Source of the DNA: Bacteroidales bacterium UBA1176
Lineage (GTDB): Bacteria; Bacteroidota; Bacteroidia; Bacteroidales; WCHB1-69
Reading direction: 5' to 3'
Assembly (NCBI GenBank): GCA_002311645.1
Contig: DBYW01000023.1
Coordinates: 2,124 to 11,985, forward strand
Length of the DNA: 9,862 nucleotides
Made by a program: the position numbers and the translations under genes. The stretch's first letter is position 1; each line of letters starts with the position of its first letter. The notes under the pieces are model-generated. The model saw only the letters and a program-made list of their open reading frames with translations. It was not told the origin of the DNA and made no database searches. This document shows positions 1 to 5,936 of this stretch, in pieces.

Positions 1-154
1 CGCAGTTGGCGCCGGGCAGGCAGGCCTGCACTTCATCGATGCGCGGGTCCTCTTCCACGTGGAAAACTTTTGATACAAAATACAGAATCACAGCCGCTAT
101 CAAGCCCGTAAGGCCTATGGTCAATGCGGCATAAAGGATAGTTGTTGTTGCCAC
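1..154 (-). CDS. rnfB: RnfB, electron transport complex subunit B (partial, N-terminus only)
   Basis: The reverse strand from 154 reads 51 codons beginning GTG and stays open to the left edge. It encodes an N-terminal membrane helix (about residues 7-28, ending near LYFVSKVF), then EDPRIDEVQACLPGANC. That is the typical start of RnfB: one anchor helix followed by the first cysteine of the Fe-S domain, in the LPGANC context. RnfB belongs to the membrane Rnf complex, which moves electrons between ferredoxin and NAD with ion transport; the rest of the protein lies outside the window. The GTG start is chosen because an in-frame TAA lies 12 bases upstream and no in-frame ATG is seen. A good Bacteroidota -7 box lies 26 bases upstream, so the gene probably starts its own transcript. 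Identification from the first 51 residues is strong but rests on the N-terminus alone. Confidence 0.85.
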   Translation of the reverse strand, partial: MATTTILYAALTIGLTGLIAAVILYFVSKVFHVEEDPRIDEVQACLPGANC

Positions 155-179
155 TTTGTGAGTATTTTAATTAAGACCG

Positions 180-187
180 CAAAAATA
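180..187 (-). promoter_or_regulatory. Promoter -7 box for rnfB
   Basis: The reverse strand reads TATTTTTG, an exact match to the Bacteroidota -7 consensus TAnnTTTG, 26 bases before the rnfB GTG start. A clear TTTG -33 box is not seen. The predicted transcription start gives a leader of about 20 bases. Confidence 0.5.
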
Positions 188-240
188 AAAAAAAATGGGG
201 AACGTTGGGAAGAAAATTTGGATTTGCTCCTCGTGTTCTG

Positions 241-552
241 CTACAGGACAGCATCCGCCATTAGGTCTTTGCGACCTATCAAACTGAAAACGACGATGTT
301 ATTGTCCTCGTTCAGGATCCGTAATGTTCGAAGCATCTCGTTCAACGTGGAACCGCTGGTGGTCACATCATCGATAAGGAGCACGTTCTGGTCTCGAATG
401 GAAGCGCAAAGTCGTTCGGATTCAGCGTCCATATCAAAAGAAATGCTTTGGGGCAGAGCCTTCACGAGTTGCATTTTGTGGAGCGTGGGCTGCGCGAACC
501 GATAGATATAGCGCAGCATGTACTGGTTTACCTTGCTGGAGGACTCGGGCAT
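241..552 (-). CDS. Short phosphoribosyltransferase-domain protein (ComF-like C-terminal half)
   Basis: The protein is about 103 aa. It carries a clear PRPP-binding loop, VLLIDDVTTSGSTL (about residues 57-70), with the paired acidic residues and the TSGST phosphate-binding turn of type I phosphoribosyltransferases. This family transfers or binds 5-phosphoribosyl groups; ComF-type members are linked to DNA uptake or have unknown substrates. It is much shorter than typical ComF proteins (roughly 200 aa or more), and the N-terminal zinc-finger half is missing. It may be a naturally short protein or a remnant. Two in-frame ATGs occur, at 558 and 552. GAGGA lies directly against the first but 6 bases before the second, so 552 is preferred; the longer form adds Met-Ile. 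An in-frame stop lies 18 bases upstream of 558. A 29-codon reading frame ends across the 558 ATG. Substrate unknown. Confidence 0.65.
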   Translation of the reverse strand: MPESSSKVNQYMLRYIYRFAQPTLHKMQLVKALPQSISFDMDAESERLCASIRDQNVLLIDDVTTSGSTLNEMLRTLRILNEDNNIVVFSLIGRKDLMADAVL

Positions 553-554
553 AA

Positions 555-644
555 TCATTCCTCGTTTTTCATCGCCTCATCGTCTTCATTGCCCAGCCAA
601 CGTGCCCTAATGACGAAATTTTGTTTTTTACAATTTTTCGTCAT
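555..644 (-). CDS. Possible 29-aa leader ORF upstream of the phosphoribosyltransferase gene
   Basis: The reverse strand reads ATG ACG AAA AAT at 644 and continues for 29 codons to a TGA at 557-555. This stop overlaps the 558 ATG of the next gene as ATGA. The peptide begins basic (MTKNCKKQ) and ends acidic (GNEDDEAMKNEE). There is no obvious Shine-Dalgarno sequence, and the first codons fall inside the inverted repeat at 608-646. It may be a real coupled leader peptide, the out-of-frame remains of a longer N-terminus, or chance. I recognise no family. Confidence 0.25.
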   Translation of the reverse strand: MTKNCKKQNFVIRARWLGNEDDEAMKNEE

Positions 645-646
645 TA
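608..646. repeat. Long inverted repeat between divergent genes, possible operator
   Basis: TAATGACGAAA at 608-618 is matched perfectly by its complement at 636-646. After two mismatches, three more inner pairs follow (621-623 with 631-633), around an AT-rich loop. It ends 8 bases before the lpdA -7 box, so it covers the -33 region of that promoter and also lies upstream of the divergent phosphoribosyltransferase gene. This placement suits a dimeric regulator's binding site. As RNA it would also fold into a hairpin, but no T-run follows on the plus strand. Confidence 0.45.
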
Positions 647-654
647 TCTTTTTG

Positions 655-662
655 TATCTTTG
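655..662 (+). promoter_or_regulatory. Promoter -7 box for lpdA
   Basis: TATCTTTG matches the Bacteroidota -7 consensus TAnnTTTG exactly. A T-rich stretch at 634-638 is a weak -33 candidate with roughly the right spacing. The leader to the lpdA ATG at 719 would be about 50 bases and AT-rich. Confidence 0.55.
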
Positions 663-718
663 CCGCCGTGTAAAATGACAATTAATTAACCATATACATA
701 ATCTTTTAGCTTTTAACT

Positions 719-2110
719 ATGTTTGATCTTATCGTTATCGGAAGCGGTCCTGGCGGCTATGTGGCAGCCATCCGCGCAAGTCAGTTGAATATGAAAGTGG
801 CCGTCGTGGAACGCGCCGAAGTGGGCGGCATCTGCCTCAACTGGGGGTGCATCCCCACCAAGGCGCTGCTCAAGTCAGCCCAGGTTTTCAAATATATGTC
901 GCACGCCGCCGAGTACGGCCTGCAGGTCGAGGGTACCGTGAAGCCCGACTTCGAGGCGGTGGTGAAACGCAGCCGCACCGTGGCCGAGACGATGAGCAAG
1001 GGCGTGCAGTACCTGCTCAAGAAGAACAACGTGGAGGTGATTGCCGGCTTCGGCAAGCTGCTCCCCGGCAAGAAGGTGGAGGTGACCAAGGCCGACGGCA
1101 CCGTGGAGGTGTATGAGGCCAACCACATCGTGCTGGCCACCGGCGCCCGCTCGCGCAGCCTGCCCAACGTGCCCCAGGACGGCAAGCACATCATCGGCTA
1201 CCGCGAGGCGCTGACCTTGCCCTTCCTGCCCGAATCGATGGTGGTGATGGGCTCCGGCGCCATCGGCAGCGAATTGGCTTACTTCTACTCCACGATGGGC
1301 ACCAAGGTCACCATCGTCGAATATATGCCGCGCTTGGTGCCGGTGGAGGACGACGACATCGCCGCCACCCTCGCCCGCTGTTTCCGCAAGGCCGGCATCA
1401 AGACGATGACCGGCGCCGCCGTCGAGAAGGTCGAGGTGGTGGACAACAAGTGCAAGGTCACCGTCAAGGACGCCAAAGAGAAGATCACCGAGCTGGAGTG
1501 CGACATCGTGCTCTCCGCTGTGGGCGTGGCCACCAACATCGAAGGCATCGGCCTTGAGGAGTGTGGCGTGGCCGTGGAGCGCGGCAAGGTCGTCGTGGAC
1601 GACTACTACCGCACCAACGTGGAGGGCGTCTATGCCATCGGCGACATTGTGCACGGTCCTGCCCTCGCGCACGTGGCCTCCCACGAGGCAGAGGTCTGCG
1701 TCGAGAAGATTGCCGGCCACGACCCCGAGCCCGTCGATTACAGCAACATCCCCGGCTGCACCTACACCACGCCGGAAATCGCCTCTGTGGGCCTCACTGA
1801 GCGCGCCTGCACCGAGCAGGGTAGGGAAGTGCTCATCGGCAAGTTTCCCTTCACCGCATCCGGCAAGGCCACTGCCGCCGGCAGCCGCGACGGTCTAGTC
1901 AAGGTCATCTTCGACAAGAACACCGGCGAATGGCTCGGCTGCCACCTCATCGGCGACAACGTCACCGAGATGATCGCCGGCGCCGTGATGGCCCGCAAGA
2001 ACAAGATGACCGGCAAGGAGATCATCAGTTCCGTGTTCCCGCACCCCACGATGTCGGAGGCCATTATGGAAGCCGCTGCCGACGCGTACAAGGAGTGCGT
2101 CCACTTGTAG
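719..2110 (+). CDS. lpdA: Dihydrolipoyl dehydrogenase (E3)
   Basis: This 463-aa flavoprotein is full length for the family. It reoxidises the dihydrolipoamide of 2-oxoacid dehydrogenase complexes or the glycine cleavage system, using FAD and NAD+ in the cytoplasm. Visible motifs, in order: FAD-binding GSGPGGY (residues 8-14); the redox-active disulfide in GGICLNWGCIPTK (Cys39 and Cys44); the NAD-binding GSGAIGSE turn (Gly178, Gly180, Gly183); the second FAD contact VYAIGD (304-309); and the C-terminal catalytic His-Glu pair in FPHPTMSE (His442, Glu447). All key residues are present, so it should be active. No E1, E2 or glycine-cleavage genes are adjacent, so its partner complex cannot be told from context. 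It is strongly GC-rich in third positions, which produces long antisense shadow frames. It has its own promoter-like box, and a palindrome overlaps its stop codon. Confidence 0.96.
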   Translation: MFDLIVIGSGPGGYVAAIRASQLNMKVAVVERAEVGGICLNWGCIPTKALLKSAQVFKYMSHAAEYGLQVEGTVKPDFEAVVKRSRTVAETMSKGVQYLLKKNNVEVIAGFGKLLPGKKVEVTKADGTVEVYEANHIVLATGARSRSLPNVPQDGKHIIGYREALTLPFLPESMVVMGSGAIGSELAYFYSTMGTKVTIVEYMPRLVPVEDDDIAATLARCFRKAGIKTMTGAAVEKVEVVDNKCKVTVKDAKEKITELECDIVLSAVGVATNIEGIGLEECGVAVERGKVVVDDYYRTNVEGVYAIGDIVHGPALAHVASHEAEVCVEKIAGHDPEPVDYSNIPGCTYTTPEIASVGLTERACTEQGREVLIGKFPFTASGKATAAGSRDGLVKVIFDKNTGEWLGCHLIGDNVTEMIAGAVMARKNKMTGKEIISSVFPHPTMSEAIMEAAADAYKECVHL

Positions 2111-2133
2111 AGACGCGGCATGCCGCGTCTCTA
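2108..2133. repeat. 26-bp perfect palindrome overlapping the lpdA stop codon
   Basis: The half-site TAGAGACGCGGCA at 2108-2120 is followed without a spacer by its exact complement at 2121-2133. The lpdA TAG stop is the first three bases. As RNA it would form a very stable stem that could end or protect the transcript, but no T-run follows. The GTAGAGACG-type core resembles dispersed palindromes I remember from Bacteroidota and cyanobacterial genomes; that link is from memory and needs a genome count. Confidence 0.7.
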
Positions 2134-2158
2134 TGCACGCCGCCGTTAATGGTTGGGG

Positions 2159-2181
2159 ATTCCGCCGTGGTGCGGCGGAAT
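2159..2181. terminator. GC-rich hairpin between lpdA and the outer-membrane protein gene
   Basis: ATTCCGCCG at 2159-2167 pairs with CGGCGGAAT at 2173-2181 around a 5-base loop. It lies 25 bases after the palindrome and 24 bases before the next ATG. There is no T-run, so it may be an mRNA stem or part of a dispersed repeat rather than a classic terminator. No TAnnTTTG box was seen between it and the next gene. Confidence 0.35.
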
Positions 2182-2205
2182 GGTGATAACGTCAAAATAT
2201 TAATG

Positions 2206-3162
2206 ATGAAAAAAATCAATTTCATATTGCTGATGCTTTGTGCGATGGCGGTCTCGTTTGCGCAGAATGAGCCCCGAACCACTCGTGTACACTATTCCGA
2301 CACCACCTGGCACGACAAGGGATTCGATGTCTACATTGGTGCCGGCATGTTCATTGGCAACAAGTACAACGCCAACTACTACAACGGCAGCAACCTCAAC
2401 GAGTGCGGACTCGACTATGTGCTCTATAACAACACCTATTGGTATAGGGAAATCCAGCAGGAGGTGAGTAGAATATACCCGTACATTTCCAATGAAGCCG
2501 AACTGACTTTTCAACCTGATCCAGCATCCAACAGCGATTTTAACTGGAACCTCCACTACAAGCTGAATGTGATGGTGGCTCTCGGGGCCCGATACAAGAT
2601 CCGTGATGGTTGGGGCATCTCGTTGTCCTATTCCTTCAGCCGATTGACGACATCTGCCAGCATGTTGCTGACTACCCCGTCGCCTTCGGGAAACCAGCGA
2701 GAAAGGCCTGTGGTCGAGTTCCATGGTAAGGAAGACCGTTCCATGTTCGATTTGTCAATGTCGTACATCTTTAATAAGGTGCACCCTGTCGTCAAGCCCT
2801 TTGTTGAGTTGGGCGTGCAGTTCAACTATGCGAAAGTTAAGCTGTTGGATGCCATTATCGGCGAGAAGCACTATAATATGATGGATCCTTACATGGGGGA
2901 GAGTTATTATCCTGGCATGCAGGGCTATGATGTGGTGTATGGCGGCTCGGGATTCGGGTTTTCCGGATCGGCCGGTCTTAAGTTTGTGGTGGCTAAGGGC
3001 GTCTCCATTGACCCCACGTTCTATTTTGCCCTCCAGCGCTTAGCCATCTATCAGACCAAAAACGGCCCCGAGCAATATCAGACAGGCAATAAGTTCACGC
3101 CCAACTACGGTGTCCTGCTCCGTGTCGTCATGAATGACTTCTTCTTCTCAAGAAACAAATAA
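2206..3162 (+). CDS. Predicted outer-membrane beta-barrel protein
   Basis: The protein is 318 aa and begins with a clear signal peptide, MKKINFILLMLCAMAVSFA, probably cut before Gln20. Exported mature proteins starting with Gln are common in Bacteroidota. The mature part is rich in aromatic and alternating hydrophobic/polar stretches typical of beta-strands, for example WGISLSYSF, VKPFVELGVQFNY, GFGFSGSAGLKFVV and, at the end, YGVLLRVVMNDFFF. No catalytic motif is seen and I do not recognise a specific family. A tandem ATG begins at 2203, giving one extra Met. The same frame is open further back into lpdA, but that extension is antisense-like low-complexity sequence and the signal peptide fixes the real start. 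Likely role: porin-like or structural outer-membrane protein; substrate unknown. Possibly co-transcribed with lpdA across two hairpins. Confidence 0.75.
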   Translation: MKKINFILLMLCAMAVSFAQNEPRTTRVHYSDTTWHDKGFDVYIGAGMFIGNKYNANYYNGSNLNECGLDYVLYNNTYWYREIQQEVSRIYPYISNEAELTFQPDPASNSDFNWNLHYKLNVMVALGARYKIRDGWGISLSYSFSRLTTSASMLLTTPSPSGNQRERPVVEFHGKEDRSMFDLSMSYIFNKVHPVVKPFVELGVQFNYAKVKLLDAIIGEKHYNMMDPYMGESYYPGMQGYDVVYGGSGFGFSGSAGLKFVVAKGVSIDPTFYFALQRLAIYQTKNGPEQYQTGNKFTPNYGVLLRVVMNDFFFSRNK

Positions 3163-3192
3163 CTGTTCGCAAGTAGCGGTTTTTTCAGAGAG

Positions 3193-3215
3193 GGGACGTT
3201 GCGATGTGACGTCCC
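3193..3215 (+). terminator. Hairpin downstream of the outer-membrane protein gene, possible terminator
   Basis: GGGACGT at 3193-3199 pairs with ACGTCCC at 3209-3215; wobble pairs can extend the stem inward to leave a 3-base loop. It lies 30 bases past the stop codon. The T-rich stretch after it starts only around 3228 and coincides with the next promoter, so termination is plausible but not certain. Confidence 0.4.
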
Positions 3216-3235
3216 GTTGGAATGGGTATTTTTTG

Positions 3236-3243
3236 TATTTTTG
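3236..3243 (+). promoter_or_regulatory. Promoter -7 box for ricT-gldH
   Basis: TATTTTTG matches TAnnTTTG exactly, 17 bases before the ricT ATG at 3261. The predicted leader is only about 11 bases. This box lies inside the longer frame that begins at 3222, which argues against 3222 as the start. Confidence 0.55.
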
Positions 3244-3260
3244 CCGCTCAATTTTTGACA

Positions 3261-4721
3261 ATGGAAAATAACGCTGAAGATAATAAAAAACATAAAGGAC
3301 AACGTCGCCGCAACCGTTCTAACAGGCCGCGTCAGGACAAGCAAAACGCCCAGGGCAAGTCGTCCATTTTGGAGGATCCCAAGCTGCTCAACAAGTCGGA
3401 CGAGGAAGAGGAGGACGAGCGCCCTGTTGGATTGTTGGTGGAACCGCAGCCCGAGACGGCTGCACCCATGGAGGACGACGACCCCGATGACATCGGTGAT
3501 GTCTCCGATCTCGGCCCGCGCCCTAAAAAGGCAAAGCAGACCCAGTTTGACGACAAAGACCACACCCAGGCCGAAGATTGGGAGAAGTACCTCGACATGG
3601 ATGTTCGCACCGGCATGTCTGTCGAGTCCGAAAAGATATCCCAAAACATCTTCCTTACCCGTGGTCTGAGCGATATCCCGGATCCTGAACGCGCACAATG
3701 CCGCCAGTATAACTACAATGCCTGCAAACTGCCCTCCTACGATTGGATCTCAAAGCTCGACATCGCACTCGACTATACAGAGTTTCCCATCGCTGAGGTG
3801 CGCTTTAAGAACAGCCACAAGGACTTCTTCCTGTTGCCCGATGGCGTGTTCCGCGTGGGCGACATTGTCTCTGTGGAAGCCAATCCCGGCCACGACATCG
3901 GCATCATCTCCATGCTGGGGCTGCAAGTGAAGCGCCAGATGGAGCATAAGCGCGTAAAGCCTGCCGACGTCACGAAACGCATTTACCGCGCCGCACGCTA
4001 TACCGACATTGAAGAGTGGATTGCCGCCGTGGGACTGGAGCACCAGACGATGCTTAAGTCGCGCTATGCGGCCTGGGACCTCAACCTTGACATGAAGGTC
4101 AACGATGTGGAATACCAGGGCGACGGCACCAAGGCCATTTTCTATTACTCCGCCGACGACCGCGTGGACTTCCGCCAGCTCATCAAGATCTTGGGCGAGC
4201 AGTTCCACATCCGCATCGAGATGCGCCAGATCGGCGTGCGCCAGGAGGCCGCCCGTCTTGGAGGCATTGGCTCTTGCGGGCGCGAGTTCTGCTGCGCCAC
4301 ATGGCTCACCAACTTCCAGTCGGTCTCCACCAGTACGGCACGCACCCAGCAGCTTTCCCTGAACCCGCAAAAACTCGCCGGCATGTGCGGCAAGCTCAAA
4401 TGCTGCCTCAATTTCGAGCAGGAGACCTACCAACGCGAGATTAAGGAGTTCCCCAACCCCCACGTGCAACTCAAGACCGCCAAGGGGAAGGGCATATACA
4501 ACAAAATCGACATTTTCAAGAAGATTGTCTGGTACGCATACGCCGACGACCCATCCACCATCTTCGCCATACCCCTCGATAAGGTGAACCAAATCATCAA
4601 GATGAACAACGAAGGGAAAACCCCCGAGAAATTGGAGGAGTTCGCTATCGTGAACCAGAAGAAAGTGGAGGAGGGCAACAGCATCAGCATGGACGAACTC
4701 AAGAATATTGCCGACTCCTGA
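3261..4721 (+). CDS. ricT: PSP1-domain iron-sulfur regulator RicT (YaaT) homologue
   Basis: The protein is 486 aa. Residues 1-130 form a low-complexity, probably disordered tail: a basic patch (KGQRRRNRSNRPRQ), then an acidic patch (DEEEEDE near 46-52). The PSP1 domain follows from about residue 175 (VRFKNSHKDFFLLPDG), then the RicT hallmarks FYYSADDRVDFRQL and RIEMRQIGVRQEAARLGGIGSCG. Two cysteine clusters, C339-x4-CC (344, 345) and C376-x4-CC (381, 382), are the likely Fe-S ligands. In Bacillus subtilis, RicT works with RicA and RicF, carries [4Fe-4S] clusters and acts with RNase Y in mRNA maturation. No ricA or ricF gene is in this window, so the role here is inferred only at family level. 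ATG 3261 is preferred over an in-frame ATG at 3222, which precedes the promoter box. gldH follows after 20 bases, suggesting one transcript. Confidence 0.9.
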   Translation: MENNAEDNKKHKGQRRRNRSNRPRQDKQNAQGKSSILEDPKLLNKSDEEEEDERPVGLLVEPQPETAAPMEDDDPDDIGDVSDLGPRPKKAKQTQFDDKDHTQAEDWEKYLDMDVRTGMSVESEKISQNIFLTRGLSDIPDPERAQCRQYNYNACKLPSYDWISKLDIALDYTEFPIAEVRFKNSHKDFFLLPDGVFRVGDIVSVEANPGHDIGIISMLGLQVKRQMEHKRVKPADVTKRIYRAARYTDIEEWIAAVGLEHQTMLKSRYAAWDLNLDMKVNDVEYQGDGTKAIFYYSADDRVDFRQLIKILGEQFHIRIEMRQIGVRQEAARLGGIGSCGREFCCATWLTNFQSVSTSTARTQQLSLNPQKLAGMCGKLKCCLNFEQETYQREIKEFPNPHVQLKTAKGKGIYNKIDIFKKIVWYAYADDPSTIFAIPLDKVNQIIKMNNEGKTPEKLEEFAIVNQKKVEEGNSISMDELKNIADS

Positions 4722-4741
4722 ACGGAAATTGACGACGTGTT

Positions 4742-5206
4742 ATGAAGAAGATTGCACTATCCTTGTTGTGTCTGCTCGGGCTGCTTTCCGCCTGCAACCA
4801 CAAAGTTTACTATAGCGACATCCAGGCCCTGCCCAAGGAACAGTGGAAGGCCTCCGAGCCACTCACGTTCACGATGGACATCGTGGACTCGATGGACTAT
4901 TTCAACATGTATTTCAACGTGCGCAACACCACCGACTTCGAGACGCAGAATCTCTACGTCTTTATGCGCACCACGTACCCCGACGGCCACTCCGAGCGCG
5001 ACACATTGGAATTCATCCTCTGCGACAAACAAGGCCATTGGACGGGGCGTGGACAGGGGCGCATCAAGGACAACAAGTTCCTCTTCCAGCCCAAGGTGCG
5101 CTTCCCCAACTGCGGCACCTATACCTTCACCGTCACGCAAGCCATGCGTACCGACGAACTCAAGGGCGTCTCTGATTTTGGGATCACGTTGGAAAGGTTC
5201 CAGTGA
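4742..5206 (+). CDS. gldH: GldH-family lipoprotein
   Basis: The protein is 154 aa with a lipoprotein signal peptide: KK at residues 2-3, a leucine-rich core, and lipobox LSAC with Cys18 as the lipidated residue. The mature domain contains YFNMYFNVRNTTDFETQNLYVF, a DTLEFILCDKQGHWTGRGQG strand-turn region, and a C-terminal segment FPNCGTYTFTVTQAMR followed by LKGVSDFGITLE. This pattern is that of GldH, a lipoprotein needed for gliding in Flavobacterium and also present in many non-gliding Bacteroidota. Length fits the family. It is predicted to be anchored in the cell envelope facing the periplasm or surface. It begins 20 bases after ricT and no separate promoter box is seen. The gene name does not imply that this organism glides. 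Confidence 0.85.
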   Translation: MKKIALSLLCLLGLLSACNHKVYYSDIQALPKEQWKASEPLTFTMDIVDSMDYFNMYFNVRNTTDFETQNLYVFMRTTYPDGHSERDTLEFILCDKQGHWTGRGQGRIKDNKFLFQPKVRFPNCGTYTFTVTQAMRTDELKGVSDFGITLERFQ

Positions 5207-5242
5207 GTTGGAGACTGAAGGATTGTCCCTGTTTGTGGGAGG

Positions 5243-5287
5243 AGTGATCAGTGAACAGTGATCAGTGAACAGTGAACAGTGATCAGT
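5243..5287. repeat. 7-bp tandem repeat, about 6.4 units
   Basis: The unit AGTGA(T/A)C is repeated six times (order T, A, T, A, A, T at the variable base), followed by a final AGT. It lies 36 bases after the gldH stop, outside any supported gene. Units this short can change copy number by slippage. It does not look like CRISPR: no spacers and much too short a unit. Confidence 0.85.
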
Positions 5288-5322
5288 ATGGGAGTGGGCA
5301 GCGAAATGTGTCGCAGGAAACT

Positions 5323-5340
5323 CATCCCCGTCAGGGGATG
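5323..5340. terminator. Hairpin between convergent genes
   Basis: CATCCCC at 5323-5329 pairs with GGGGATG at 5334-5340 around a GTCA loop. It lies between gldH (plus strand) and the last immunity gene of the toxin array (minus strand), so it could end transcripts from both sides. No strong T-run directly follows on either strand. The rest of 5207-5375 shows no gene. Confidence 0.4.
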
Positions 5341-5375
5341 CATATCTGTGGCCGAGGACATTCCTGCTTGGTATT

Positions 5376-5936
5376 TTAAAAAAAAGATTCTGGGGGATCA
5401 CAAATCCATGTGGTCAAGGGTTGCGCTAATAATAGCAGAGTGTCCCCAACACTTTTATGTATTATTTCATAAGACCTTAAAAAAATTCGACCATCATAAA
5501 CACAAGGATTTTTCAAATACGAATTATGGCAAAATTCAAGGGGCTCGAATGAATAATTATTTATGAACCTTGCATTTATGCTATCTTTTGCATCGAAAAG
5601 AACACAATACAGAAATTCGCCGTGCATACTTTTGTAATATGTTACTTCAAAAGATGTGTCTATAATGATATGAGGACTTATAGCAAAAGAAACGAAATTT
5701 TTTTTGTCTAAATGTTGGAAACATATGTATGTGAAAGGACGACATGTGATATGTCCATTCACATCCGTTGTATACCAATAATTATTTTTCAAGTATGAGT
5801 TTAAGGTATCCGTCAAAATGTGATGTATGTCTGTTGTATTCCTCGTGTCAGTGTCTTGGAATGAAGATTTATGGTCACAGTTTACGAATATCAAGCTTAA
5901 AGCGGCTAATAATATTTTGACAGATATGTTTTTCAT
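5376..5936 (-). CDS. Putative immunity lipoprotein of cassette A
   Basis: The protein is 186 aa with an N-terminal lipoprotein-like signal, MKNISVKILLAALSLIFVNC, where Cys20 is the likely lipidated residue (FVNC, a relaxed lipobox), followed by Asp21. The rest is rich in aromatic and Cys residues, and I recognise no family. Its ATG overlaps the TGA of the preceding RHS-tip gene as ATGA, so the two are probably translationally coupled. Small genes in this position, directly after a polymorphic-toxin C-terminus, usually encode the matching immunity protein; that role is inferred from position. An export signal would place it in the envelope, suggesting the toxin acts there. It is the last gene of the minus-strand array. 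AT-rich codon use, unlike the housekeeping genes to its left. Confidence 0.7.
   Translation of the reverse strand: MKNISVKILLAALSLIFVNCDHKSSFQDTDTRNTTDIHHILTDTLNSYLKNNYWYTTDVNGHITCRPFTYICFQHLDKKNFVSFAISPHIIIDTSFEVTYYKSMHGEFLYCVLFDAKDSINARFINNYSFEPLEFCHNSYLKNPCVYDGRIFLRSYEIIHKSVGDTLLLLAQPLTTWICDPPESFF

Noticed and set aside
875..1720. 281-codon open frame on the minus strand
   Set aside because: Antisense to lpdA; rich in His, Val, Gly and Ala as expected from opposite-strand GC-rich codons; lpdA has all its catalytic motifs.
1930..2202. N-terminal extension of the outer-membrane protein into lpdA
   Set aside because: Low-complexity out-of-frame lpdA sequence; the signal peptide at 2206 defines the start.
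3222..3260. Longer start for ricT
   Set aside because: It lies upstream of the TATTTTTG promoter box and adds 13 residues not expected for the family.
3750..4592. 280-codon open frame on the minus strand
   Set aside because: Antisense shadow of ricT, which shows unmistakable Cys clusters on the plus strand.
5226..5242. TCCC/GGGA pair after gldH as a terminator
   Set aside because: The stem is only about 4 bp and no T-run follows.
5243..5287. CRISPR array
   Set aside because: The unit is only 7 bp with no spacers; a simple tandem repeat explains it.
4757..5401. 214-codon open frame on the minus strand
   Set aside because: Antisense to gldH and running through the tandem repeat; no family features.
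5279..5566. 95-codon plus-strand frame
   Set aside because: Mostly antisense to the cassette A immunity gene; no start signal or domain.
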